Source: Bombus terrestris (Eukaryota > Arthropoda > Insecta > Hymenoptera > Apidae). From it: 64,000 bases of DNA. The notes under the pieces are model-generated. The model was not told where the DNA came from. It did not search any database and was given only the letters and a program-made list of their open reading frames with translations. A program made the translations under genes and the position numbers. The stretch's first letter is position 1. Every line of letters starts with the position of its first letter. The stretch is from assembly GCF_910591885.1 (NCBI RefSeq), contig NC_063285.1, positions 1,116,001-1,180,000 of the forward strand. Direction: 5' to 3'. Of the stretch, positions 54,766 to 63,883 are shown in pieces.

Positions 54766-55014
54766 TGTTGAATATATAGTACATTGGTATTGTACGTGCG
54801 AGAGTAAGGAAACGTAGAGTGAACACACACGTATGTGTATGAGCGTCACATGATAACCAGAACTGTTGGGTAAGGGCGATGGGTTTTTGTTAGTGCTATA
54901 AACCTCCTGCGAGAACGATATCTTAAGAAGAGCAACACTAATAGAGTAGAAGTGTTCAAGGCAAGATCCAAATATGATACAGTGCTGAAAAACTAAAATT
55001 AATATATCTTAACA
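54766..55014 (+). repeat. Copia 2, 5' LTR (249 bp)
   Basis: TGTTGAATATA...TATATCTTAACA, followed at once by the primer site TGGCAACAGAGCATGG. Its first about 80 bp match both arms of the foldback at 18532-18852. No 3' LTR of this type was found downstream. Confidence 0.8.
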
Positions 55015-55222
55015 TGGCAACAGAGCATGGTTAATGGTTCTGTTGATTTTGTTGGTTGGTTTGTTCGGGGGATTTAATCAGTGAATGAGTTTCATTAAGT
55101 GAATAAAAGTTCGAGACGTTTATGGAAAAGATCACGACACCAAAGGTTAAGTAAGAAAACAATAGGAAGATTTCGAACACGCGGGAACGTTTGAGAATAA
55201 TCAAAAAAGAAAAAAAAATAAA

Positions 55223-55855
55223 ATGGAAAGGAAGGAAATCACGATACCGGTGTTTGATGGAGAGGATTACAATATGTAGAAGAAAACAATTACCATGTTT
55301 CTGAAGCTTAAAAAATGTGATACTGTCGTAATTAGAAAAAAGACTAGTACAGATAATGCAGACTGGGGGAAAAATGATTTGAAGGCAATAAATATAACTT
55401 ACATCTCAAATAAGCAATTAGAATTTATTAGTGAAGAACAAACGGCATATGGAATAATGAAAAAGTTAGACGAGATGTATTTGAAGGAATTTACAGCGCT
55501 ACAAATTGTGTGCAGAAATAGAGTGGAAAAATAAGGCTTGATAAGCTAGTAAATGTATGAAAAAATGCGGGTGCACAAGTGAAAGAAAAGGAAAAACTGA
55601 TTTACTTGCTAAACATCTTATCCGAAGCATATAGCTATATGGGAGATTTGGTTGATGCCTTGAAGAAAGAAGATGAAACAGTAGCGTATGTGAAAAATAA
55701 AATCGAAATAGCTGAAATGCAAAATAAATTTGATCATGGAGAAAGAAGAACTAACGCATTTGCTGCAAAAAAAGGAGGATGATTCAAATGTGGGGAAGCA
55801 GGGCATTTTGTGAGAGAATGTCAGAATGGCGTCCAAGCGGGAGGCAATAACGGTT
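55223..55855 (+). pseudogene. Copia 2 gag, truncated by viral sequence
   Basis: ATG at 55223 ('MERKEITIPVFDGEDYNM') with TAG where Copia 1 has Trp, then 'MFLKLKKCDTVVIRKKTSTD', 'NKQLEFISEEQTAYGIMKKL' and 'LSEAYSYMGDLVDALKKEDE', all homologous to Copia 1 gag. The CCHC knuckle 'FKCGEAGHFVREC' (first Cys lost to a TGA) near 55780 is the last recognisable part. Just past 'CQNGVQAGGNNG' the homology to Copia 1 stops abruptly and viral sequence begins. Confidence 0.82.
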
Positions 55856-57182
55856 ACCTACATGTCAGGCATGTTTTTGGGTACCTTTTCGCGACAGTTT
55901 CCTGGGATTGTTATATACCATCTCTGGTCTGTGCGCACGCGGGATTGTACCACGTTGACACGTTTAGCGAACCTGTGTTGCTGAGTAATGCCATGGCCTC
56001 CGTGATATTTTCGGACGCACGTATAGGTGGTCTAGGGGATAATGACGACCAAGCAATCCGTGTGAACCAGAGTGTGGCCACTTTTGCTCATTTGTGTGAG
56101 ATGCGAGGTCTAAACCTGAAGACGGCACTCGCGGATGCTTCGAAGAGATATATTGCCGAAAGTTTGCGCGACCGCTGCGACGGCGACGGAGATAGAAAAG
56201 TTTTTATGTTGGTTGCCGTCTGATTTGGGAACAGTCACTCTGGAGATAGCGGACGATATTAACGTTCTCGTCCTGGCTGCTTTTTGAGATGAATGGTGAA
56301 ACACTTCCATCTGTTCAGCACTCGCAGTAGATTTGCACCCATTAATGACCTTAGTTCCATCGGAGATTATGGCGGTGGAACAGTCTTTACCGCTGGTTTT
56401 CCCGAAAGTGACAAACGTAGATCTGGCAATGGCCCGGTTGCCGGAATATTTAGTTGGTTAAGATTTCCACACAAATTTCGTAAATGCTATGATAGAATTC
56501 AGGTATTCAACCCTTTTGACTGACTCATTTAACCCGAAAGAATATGATTTTTATATTTCGTTCATCGGTGATAATTCTTTAAAAATTAGTTTAGATGTTA
56601 TTCGTCAGTTAGGGGAAAAATCCTTTAACTTGTCGACAACATCATTAAGAGATGGTTAGTCAAAGAATATACAAAAAAGTATAATTTTGGTTTTGTAAAA
56701 GATAAGTATGTAAAATTTGATGACAAAATCCACATTTTGATACCGACTGTAGATATGTTCTAGTTTCGCGTAAAACTGAGATCATGTTAAATCAGCAGAT
56801 TTCGAATAATATTAGGGGTGTTGATGTGACATCTGTTCCGTTGCCCAATATAACTTGGGTTAATGGACCGCCTGGGTGTGATAAGCCCATTTGATAAATC
56901 AGTTTATCGTTCCGGTTTTTTCTAGGACGAATGATATTATCTTGACCATGACGAAGAAGGGCGCGAAAGAAATACGAGATAAATTAGCGAGGAGATATCC
57001 AACTGTCTCGGAGAAAATTTGGTTGCGTGACGTTAGGACCGTCGCGTCGGTATTGGTTAACGGAGTAAAAGAGGAGTACTCTCGTGTGTTTATCGACGAG
57101 GCGTTAATGATGCACACTGGAACAATAAGATTCTTAAATGCCTTAACATGTGCGGGGGAGGTGTACATGATCGGTGACGTGA
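55856..57182 (+). pseudogene. endogenous viral element: virga/nege-like replicase with SF1 helicase
   Basis: Decayed copy of part of a positive-strand RNA virus replicase of the alphavirus-like group. The clearest part is the superfamily 1 helicase (about 56850-57182). Walker A reads 'GPPGCDKP' (a Lys-Thr type P-loop with the Gly and Thr altered), then 'NDIILTMTKKGAKEIRDKL', 'RTVASVLVNG', Walker B 'RVFIDEALMMHTGTIRFL' and motif III 'EVYMIGDVN'. Upstream (55860-56640) are several open stretches (e.g. 'SNAMASVIFSDARIGGLG') consistent with the region before the helicase, with frameshifts and stops at about 56222, 56285 and 56660. The helicase is truncated at 57182. No function as a replicase is possible. 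Confidence 0.72.
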
Positions 57183-57400
57183 ACCAGAGCAAGAGCCAGA
57201 TTCCTCATTGATACTCTGTTATAACACTCTGAACACAGCTACATACATATGAGTATGAGTTTGTGTGAGAGTATGTGCGTGCGTAGCGTCTTGTAAAACA
57301 GAAGAATGCAACTGTTTCGTACGCGTGGTGGTACAAAAGATGGTGCGACAAAAAGAATGCTGAGACGCGTGCAATGTGTATCTACAAATATCTTATAAAG
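57183..57400 (+). repeat. LTR fragment adjoining the viral sequence
   Basis: 'agagccagattcctcattg' and the following about 190 bp match, inverted, 46310-46030 ('gtgagagtatgtg', 'cttgtaaaacagaa.aatgca'). The match starts within a codon or two of the helicase motif, so virus and LTR are joined with no spacer. Confidence 0.75.
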
Positions 57401-57548
57401 CACATATTAAATAAATTTTTTTTTATTTATTAGAATATTTACAATCAATTCTCGTTGAGAATTTTCAGTAACTTAGTTTGGCGTGATACAATGACATGGA
57501 TTATAATAGCTTTATATTGTTGATTCTAGTAGAAACTAAGGATTTAAT

Positions 57549-57857
57549 CTAGAGGGTATTATCTTTTTAGTCTGCGGATCTGGTCCGTCGTGTCCAGTAG
57601 TTGGGTGACTAGTGGGTTGTGGTGGTTGTTGACTCTTGTGATATATCAGCTTCTGGAATTGTGTATTTCATCTTTGACTGTAGGTATCTTGAGGTCACGG
57701 TGGATTGCTTCGTTGGTAACGTACCAAGGTGCATCAATTAGGGATCTTAGGGTTTTCGATTGGAAGCGTTGGAGTATTTCAATGTTGGAGTTACTTGCTG
57801 TTCCCCATAGTTGGATTCCGTAGGTCCAGACAGGTTTTATTACGGCCTTGTAGAGGG
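57549..57857 (-). pseudogene. Jockey RT C-terminal remnant
   Basis: Minus-strand frame: 'NKITLYKAVIKPVWTYGIQL', 'NIEILQRFQSKTLRSLIDAP' and 'WYVTNEAIHRDLKIPTVKDE', the RT thumb and C-terminal motifs of Jockey. The join to the endonuclease near 57860 leaves a frame change, so the fusion cannot be translated through. Confidence 0.78.
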
Positions 57858-58550
57858 TTATTTTGTTCTGCCATTAGGTGTATTCTCGATGATAGTTGAA
57901 CTGACTGTTACTATCACGGGGGAATGATCAGAGGAGAGATCAGCCGAGGAATTGATTTGGACGTGTCTTGACGAGATATTTTTAGTTATGAGGAAATCAA
58001 GGAGATCGGGTATTTTGTTTGTGTCGGTGGGCCAGTGTGTGAGTTCGTATGTGGTAAGGTAGTTGAGGTTGTTGGTTATTATGCTGTTGAGGAGGTTTTT
58101 GCCTCTTACTGTAACCAGTCTGCTGCCCCATTGGGTGTGTTTAGCGTTGTAGTCTCCTCCGGCTATGTATCTATTGCCCAGGGTGTCCAGGAAGTTGTCG
58201 AAGTCTTCTTTGGCGATGGAGTGTCTGGGAGGGCAGTATACAGCTGAAGTGGTGATTGTACCATGACAGTCTTCTATTGCTACGTTTGTTGCTTGGAGGT
58301 AGTCTTTCTGGAATGGTGGAAGTTCGTAGTGCTTAATGTTTGATTTGATTATGATTCGGGTGCCGCCGTGGGCCTTTCCGCTGGGGTGTTGGGTGTGGTA
58401 GAAGTTGTAGCCGTGTATTTTGAGGTAGTTTTTGTCGGTGAAGTGGGTTTCGGATATGAGCATCACATCGATTTGCTGTTGTTTTAAGAATAGTTCTAGT
58501 TTAAATTTGTGCTGAGCTATACCGTTGGCGTTCCACAGAGCTATTCGCAT
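57858..58550 (-). CDS. Jockey endonuclease domain (isolated)
   Basis: 230 codons from ATG at 58550: 'MRIALWNANGIAQHKFKLEL', 'ISETHFT', 'GGTRIIIKSNIKHYELPPF', 'GGDYNAKHTQWGSR' and 'SADLSSDHSPVIVTV', the full set of APE-type endonuclease motifs (N, E, D-x-N, SDH), all intact. It nicks the target for LINE insertion in this family. The frame ends at a stop just after the deletion joint. Confidence 0.85.
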   Translation of the reverse strand: MRIALWNANGIAQHKFKLELFLKQQQIDVMLISETHFTDKNYLKIHGYNFYHTQHPSGKAHGGTRIIIKSNIKHYELPPFQKDYLQATNVAIEDCHGTITTSAVYCPPRHSIAKEDFDNFLDTLGNRYIAGGDYNAKHTQWGSRLVTVRGKNLLNSIITNNLNYLTTYELTHWPTDTNKIPDLLDFLITKNISSRHVQINSSADLSSDHSPVIVTVSSTIIENTPNGRTK

Positions 58551-58799
58551 TGGTTTTATTTTACTTCTGTGCGTATGAATTTGTCCATGAAGAGTGTGAG
58601 TAGTGACAGCAAGTTGTTAATTTGCTCAGTTTGCTTCTCGATAAGTTTTTCGAATTTGGTGAAGTTGTCTGTGTTTTGTGGGGTGGGAATTCTATTTTCT
58701 GTGTGTACACTGTGTGTTTTTGAGTTGTTTACGTTTCCTTGTGTTGCCTGCGCATAGGATACTGATGGTGAGGTGAGTTTTTGGGGTTTAGATTCTTGT

Positions 58800-59765
58800 A
58801 TGGTTATGTCCTTGGGTCTCAGTTTTGGATACTTAATATTATGTAGAGTTTATAGGCTGAGCATCCTTTGTAGTTCGCAGGATGCTCTCCCTGACAGTGG
58901 ATGCACTTCGCGGGGGTTTCTGGGGATTTAGCGCATTGGTCAGTGGGATGACTACCTGCTAATTTTACGCACCGGAAGTTATCGTTGCAGTATTTCTGCG
59001 TGTGGCCGTACCTTTGGCACCTTTTGCATTGTACTATTTCTTTCTTTACAAGAGGTGGCTCGAACTTAACTATGGAGTTCATCAGCCGGTTGATGTTGTA
59101 GATTTCTTTGTTGTTTGCTTTTTGTTTTAAATCTATGAAAAATAGTGATAGTGGATTTTTTGAGATTCTATGTTTAATGTTGCTTATGTTTGTTACCTCA
59201 TGGCCAAGATTTTGAAGTTCGAACTTTAGTTCATCTAGGTCGACTAAGTGGTGGATGTTGCGTAGCACCACTCGAAATGGTCTTTCTTGCTTGAGTTGGT
59301 AAGTGTGGAAGTTGGCATTCAGGTTTTTTAGCAACTTCGTTAGTTTCCTGTATGCGTCAGGGTTGGCTGGCAGGATTTTAATGCTGTTATTGCTGATTTT
59401 CAGTTTATATTCGTCCTTGCCGACTTCTTTTTGGATTGTCTTTGTCATAGATTGGATGTCAATGACATCATCGATAAAGATTGGCGGGGGAGGGGGGTTT
59501 TTTGTGTATGTTGTTTATTTACCTCTGTGGTTGTGTCCATGGCGACCTCAGCCTCCAGTATCGCGAACCTGTTGTGGATAGTCACTTGGTTGGCTGGCGG
59601 GTTGGCTTGCCTTTTGCTCACATTGCCCCTGCTGGCTTCGAGTTTGCGTTTTTTCGTTTGAGGGTCGTTTGCAAGATGGGGTGTATTGCCCCTTTGCCAC
59701 GGGGGAGGAAGAGCAGCGTTGTTGTAAATACGCTCCGTAGCTCCCGTTAGGGGTGATTGGGCCAT
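58800..59765 (-). pseudogene. Jockey ORF1 (gag-like)
   Basis: N-terminal piece 59765-59445 ('MAQSPLTGATERIYNNAALP'), frameshift near 59450, then 59448-58819 with the Jockey-type RRM-like region ('PFRVVLRNIHHLVDLDELKF', 'NLGHEVTNISNIKHR') and three CCHC knuckles near 59010-58870 ('CKRCQRYGHTQKYC', 'CAKSPETPAKCIHCQGEH'). A stop at 58819 is close to the expected end. Confidence 0.82.
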
Positions 59766-60093
59766 CGTCGATCTAGTTAATTCAATGTGAAATGACTAGT
59801 CGAGAGGCTGTGATTTCGATCAGAGCTTAGTGGCGTTGAATTTTTCACTTTTCACTGGCACGTTTGCGAACGCTTGGCTTGGTTTGTTGGACTCGCTTTC
59901 GACAGATGGGCGTCACGTGTTGTTTTGTGAACTTCGCAGGGTATATAAGAATCCCATGTCTGCGGTCCCTTTTATCTAGCGCAAAATTCGTTTGACTAAT
60001 TTCCACTGATACTCGTTTGGATTCTCTAAGTGTCTCGACGCTATTGCACGCTAATGTCTGGCCTACTTACGGTTTGTTAAAATATTAAGTTTT

Positions 60094-60336
60094 GTTGGGA
60101 ATATGATACATTTACACTGTACATGTGAATGTGTGTGTAATCGTCAGAGGACGTCCGGGTCTTGATTGAGACAAAAGACAAGAGCAGTGGTTAGAAGTAT
60201 CTGGAAGAGTCGGTTGACAACAAGCGTGCGTGCGAGTAGCATTTTGAGGTCTTAAGAGTATAAGATATATGTGTAACAGTTGTGTGCTAAGTAAAGGGAA
60301 TTATATGTATTTCCGAATCCATTCTATATCTTTTCA
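60094..60336 (+). mobile_element. solo LTR of Copia 1 family (243 bp), inverted
   Basis: TGTTGGGAATATGATAC...CTATATCTTTTCA is the reverse complement of the 9134-9369 family. Perfect 5-bp duplication agttt (60089-60093, 60337-60341). It splits the RT of Copia 3: 'APYREAVGN' on one side and 'QTVSRPDIS' on the other. Confidence 0.9.
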
Positions 60337-60344
60337 AGTTTCCT

Positions 60345-60995
60345 ACGGCTTCTCTGTATGGTGCGTTACAATCATTATTGTCTATGTTATTTTTGCTCCA
60401 ATTAGTCTCGATAGGTGTAGAAACACTGTTTGATGAATGAGAAAATGAATGATGAATATTGAAAAATGAAAAATGAATATTGAACCATCTTTTAATCTAT
60501 TAATTTCAAGTCCAAGAAAACTCTTTACTTCTTTCGAACTCATAATTTTGAATTCTTTATTTAAATCACTGAAAAATTTATCGATTAGAGATTTGTCTGA
60601 AGCTGCTACCAATCCATTGTCTACGTATATGGTCATCAGCATTAATTTGTCATCTTCTGTATAAATATAAAAACAAGGATCTGCGTTACTCTGATAGAAT
60701 TTTACAACATCTTGGAGACTGCTTTAAGCCATATAGACTTTTTAGTAATTTATAAACGCGATTCGTAACCATCATCATAACCTTTAGGTTGTTTCATATA
60801 GATGTCTTCTTTCAGACTTCCATATAAAAATGCGGTTTTAATGTCAAACTGTTCAAAGTGTAAATTATTTTTGGCAGCAATACCGAGCATTAATCTAATT
60901 GTGTCAAACCGAGCAACGGGACTATAGGTTTCCTTATAATCTATGCCTTCTTTCTGTGAATACCGTTTTATTACAAGTCGCGCTCTGTATCGTTC
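60345..60995 (-). pseudogene. Copia 3 RT, 3' portion
   Basis: After a stop at 60996 the RT continues 'ARLVIKRYSQKEGIDYKETY', 'FEQFDIKTAFLYGSLKEDIY', then a broken stretch to 'MTIYVDNGLVAASDK', where the catalytic Y-V-D-D is Y-V-D-N. A deletion after 'KSFLGLEINRLKDGSIF' precedes 'TPIETNWSKNNIDN' and 'APYREAVG' at 60345-60420. Non-functional. Confidence 0.78.
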
Positions 60996-62573
60996 CTAAT
61001 TGTCCGGATTTATCTTTACCGTTAAAACCCACCTATTACTAAGTATCTTTTGATCTTTTGGTTTTTCTACAAGAATCCACGTCTTATTTTCGTAGTGCGA
61101 TTTCATTTCATCATTCATAACCGTTTCCCATAACTCTTTCTTTTCAGATCTCATCGCTTCGTTAAAATCCACCGGTAATTTTTCCGCTACGTACGTTACT
61201 GGGCTACCATAAAAATCGGTTCGTTTGATCTTACCTCTATCTCTCAATTGTCTCACATTCTCGCTAGTTATAAAAGGTTGTTTTTCAGGTTCACTCTCTG
61301 CACTTTCGTACTTACATGCTCTATCGCTCTGTGCATACACATCTTCGCGTTCCACAATTTTCGGTAAACTTAAATTAACACATTTTCCAGTTTCTAGTTC
61401 GGGCTTAAATATTACGTCACGGCTCAATATTACATTTCTTACGGTCGGCACGTACACTCGATAGCCTCGTCCGTCATCTAGATAGCCTACCAAATATCCT
61501 TTGTTAGCCTTTTTGTCCAATTTTCTTCTCTTTTCCGCAGGTATGTGTGCAAAGCACTCAGTACCAAAAACCCTAAACTTTTCTATATCTGGCGGTTTCC
61601 CGTACCACAGTTCATATGGTGTTTTCTTGTCTTGTCTTGTCGGCCCGGTCTTATTTATGACATGCACTGCAGTGTTCATGGCTTCGGCCCATAAAAACAG
61701 CGGTAGATTAGATTTCGAATATAACATCGACCGTCCTGCTTCTACTATTGTTCTATTTTCTCTTTCTGCGACGCCATTCTGTTCAGGAGTGTATGGGACG
61801 TTAATCGTATGTTTAATTCCCTGACTTCTTAAAAATTCTTTAACCTCTTTATTTTTGAATTCTTTCCCTCCATCACTATGAATTTCCTTGATCTTATCAT
61901 TGAATTGTTTTTCGACTTCTAGGCAAAAAGTTCTTAACTTTTCGATTACTTCTGACTTATGTCGTAAGAAGTAAATCTTTGTGAATTTAGAAAAATCATC
62001 TTTAAACGCAAGAAAATACAATTTCTTGCCTAATGACTCGACTTCCATAGGTCCACATACATCCGTATAAATAATTTCGCGAGGTTTAGTCGCACGCTTG
62101 ATTTTCTCGTGAAAACTCGATCTATGATGTTTCCCGTACGCGCAACCTTCACAGAAAAAGTTACTATCCTCTACAACTTTTATATTCGAATTCTTTAAAA
62201 AATCCTTAACGTGTCTGATGTTTCGATGACATAGCCGTTCGTGCCATAACTGCAGTGTGTCCGCGTTTGACTCCGCTCTATTGCTAAGATTACAAACTGA
62301 CGGTATGATAACTCGCATATCGACCTTATATAAATTTCCGATAACAGAACCCCTTGCTATTATTTTCTGATTCTGTAAAAACATACAGTTTATCCCTTCC
62401 CTTAAGATACAGAAATCTATGCCTCTTCTTGTGACGGATCTAATGGAAAATAGATTTCTTTTCATACCTGGTACATACAAGACATCGTTCATTGTACATG
62501 CTACCCATTTGCCGTCCACAAAAGTCTCTACCTTGATTTTTCCTTTGCCGTACGCATCCATGAACGGTACCAT
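60996..62573 (-). CDS. Copia 3 integrase to start of RT
   Basis: 525 open codons. Protease downstream part, then integrase zinc module ('WHERLCHRNIRHV...' to 'CEGCAYGKHH'), catalytic 'YTDVCGPM', 'HSDGGKEFKNKE' and 'PEQNGVAERENRT' with all three acidic residues present. Then the C-terminal part ('KKTPYELWYGKPPDIEKFRV', 'GYLVGYLDDGRGYRVYV') and the RT start 'NEAMRSEKKELWETVM' and 'NRWVLTVKINPDN', then a stop. A frameshift near 62570 separates it from the protease. Confidence 0.85.
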   Translation of the reverse strand: MVPFMDAYGKGKIKVETFVDGKWVACTMNDVLYVPGMKRNLFSIRSVTRRGIDFCILREGINCMFLQNQKIIARGSVIGNLYKVDMRVIIPSVCNLSNRAESNADTLQLWHERLCHRNIRHVKDFLKNSNIKVVEDSNFFCEGCAYGKHHRSSFHEKIKRATKPREIIYTDVCGPMEVESLGKKLYFLAFKDDFSKFTKIYFLRHKSEVIEKLRTFCLEVEKQFNDKIKEIHSDGGKEFKNKEVKEFLRSQGIKHTINVPYTPEQNGVAERENRTIVEAGRSMLYSKSNLPLFLWAEAMNTAVHVINKTGPTRQDKKTPYELWYGKPPDIEKFRVFGTECFAHIPAEKRRKLDKKANKGYLVGYLDDGRGYRVYVPTVRNVILSRDVIFKPELETGKCVNLSLPKIVEREDVYAQSDRACKYESAESEPEKQPFITSENVRQLRDRGKIKRTDFYGSPVTYVAEKLPVDFNEAMRSEKKELWETVMNDEMKSHYENKTWILVEKPKDQKILSNRWVLTVKINPDN

Positions 62574-62691
62574 CGCCGATTTCTATCTTCACCGTGTTAT
62601 CGAATTTTTCGAAGACGCTAAACCATTCTTGTCGTCCTGTCATGTGATTCGTAGCTCCTGAGTCGATTATCCAAGCATCATGGTTTGCCAC
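62440..62691 (-). pseudogene. Copia 3 protease
   Basis: 'WIIDSGATNHMTGRQEWFSV' has the intact copia-type D-S-G-A-T active site. The frame breaks after 'VKIEIGDG' and continues in the frame of 62573-60996. Confidence 0.78.
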
Positions 62692-62759
62692 TTGTATCGT
62701 TGAGGTGCTTCCTAATAGACCAATTCCGCTGTGATCTCGATTTTCATTTCTGGGTTCCT

Positions 62760-63570
62760 AGTTGTCTCTACTGTTGTTTCCTTTCTTATTTTTAAACCAA
62801 TTTTTGTTATTATTTCCTTTTCCATTTGCATGTAAAGCATCTAAAACAATCCTTCTTTAGATGGCCACCTTTTCCACAGTTGAAACAGCTTGGTCCTTGT
62901 TTCTCGTATTCAGGTTTGCTTGACTGCTTCTGCTGTTCCCTTTTGTAATTGTTGCCTTTTGTTACCAGAGCCACCGATGTTTCCTGGTCGTCTTTTTTCC
63001 ATGTGATTTCTTCCGCCATCAACCTGGTACTAAGCCTGTCTAAGGTCTTCTTTTCTTCTTCCACCGAATCCCACGCACTGTGAAAATGGTCAAATTTGTT
63101 CGGTAACACCGATAAAATGCGTGTTATCAGCATTTTCTCGCCAATTTCGCTCCCAAGAGCTTTCATCTTCGCCGCTATTAATTCCAACTTTGATAAGTTG
63201 TAAGATACATTTTCAGATTCTTCCTATTTAAAATTGAAGAAATGCTTCTGGACCATACTTAGATTCTCATCCGACTTCATGTCATATACTGTATTCAACT
63301 TTTTCCACATTTCATGTGCTGTTGTGCAACATAAAAGAAGATCCAACGGTTTCCTTCCTACTGAGGTCACAATTAATTTTCTCGCTAACCGATTAGCCTT
63401 AAAAAATTTTCTACGGGCGATTTCTTTCTCCGCATTGTTACCTGGATGACACAGATTCCCTTCACACATGTTGATCAGGTCATCTTCCTCCAAAAGTGTA
63501 TGCATGACAAAACGCCACTGGAGTCAGTTTTCTCCGCCACGTAACATCTTCGCACTTGCTGATTCCATTT
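62760..63570 (-). pseudogene. Copia 3 gag
   Basis: One frame from ATG at 63570 with a TGA in place of an expected Trp after 'LRGGEN' and a TAG at 63224. Gag motifs: 'LQWRFVMHTLLEEDDL', 'ARKLIVTSVGRKPLDLLLCC', 'LITRILSVLPNKFDHFHSAW' and the knuckle 'CFNCGKGGHLKKDC' near 62870. Both stops are single-base changes. Confidence 0.8.
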
Positions 63571-63646
63571 TAGCACTATCACTTACTTTACTAAGCACAA
63601 TACTTTGACAATTTATTCACTTCGCGTTACTATCTTACACTTTACA

Positions 63647-63664
63647 GCCCTGGGCCCATAACCT
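63647..63664 (-). promoter_or_regulatory. Copia 3 primer-binding site (internal tRNAi-Met type)
   Basis: The minus strand just after the LTR reads GGTTATGGGCCCAGGG, the signature of Drosophila copia, which is primed by a half-molecule of initiator tRNA-Met paired at its anticodon region. Different from the 3'-end sites of Copia 1 and 2. Confidence 0.82.
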
Positions 63665-63883
63665 GTTGAGGTTATTCGGTATATAAAGAGAGAAAAACGC
63701 GTGGATAAAGTGTAAGATACAAAATATATATTTGATTTAATAGTGAAATACAGAAATACAATTTGAGCTGGTCCAGATCCGCACGCTAGCAGTGTTACTT
63801 TATAACTGAAAACCCCGAAGCCAACGTCGCCTGTCTACTGTTTATGGTCTGCCTCCCTGCTATTCTTTTGTCTATGTACTGTC
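63665..63883 (-). repeat. Copia 3, 5' LTR
   Basis: Plus-strand start TGTTGAGGTTATTCGGTATA. The far end is uncertain because the sequence beyond 'gatggcttcagcg' matches another repeat; it contains a TATA-like box on the minus strand. No second LTR is in the window. Confidence 0.6.

Larger units (their letters stand above)
57412..60055 (-). mobile_element. Jockey-type LINE with internal deletion
   Basis: Minus-strand order: 5' untranslated region (about 60055-59766), ORF1 (59765 to 58800), endonuclease (58550-57858), then a direct jump to the RT C-terminus (57850-57549), and an A-rich 3' tail at about 57440-57412. The 5' side abuts the RT region of Copia 3, probably its insertion site. The RT fingers and palm are deleted. 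Confidence 0.82.
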
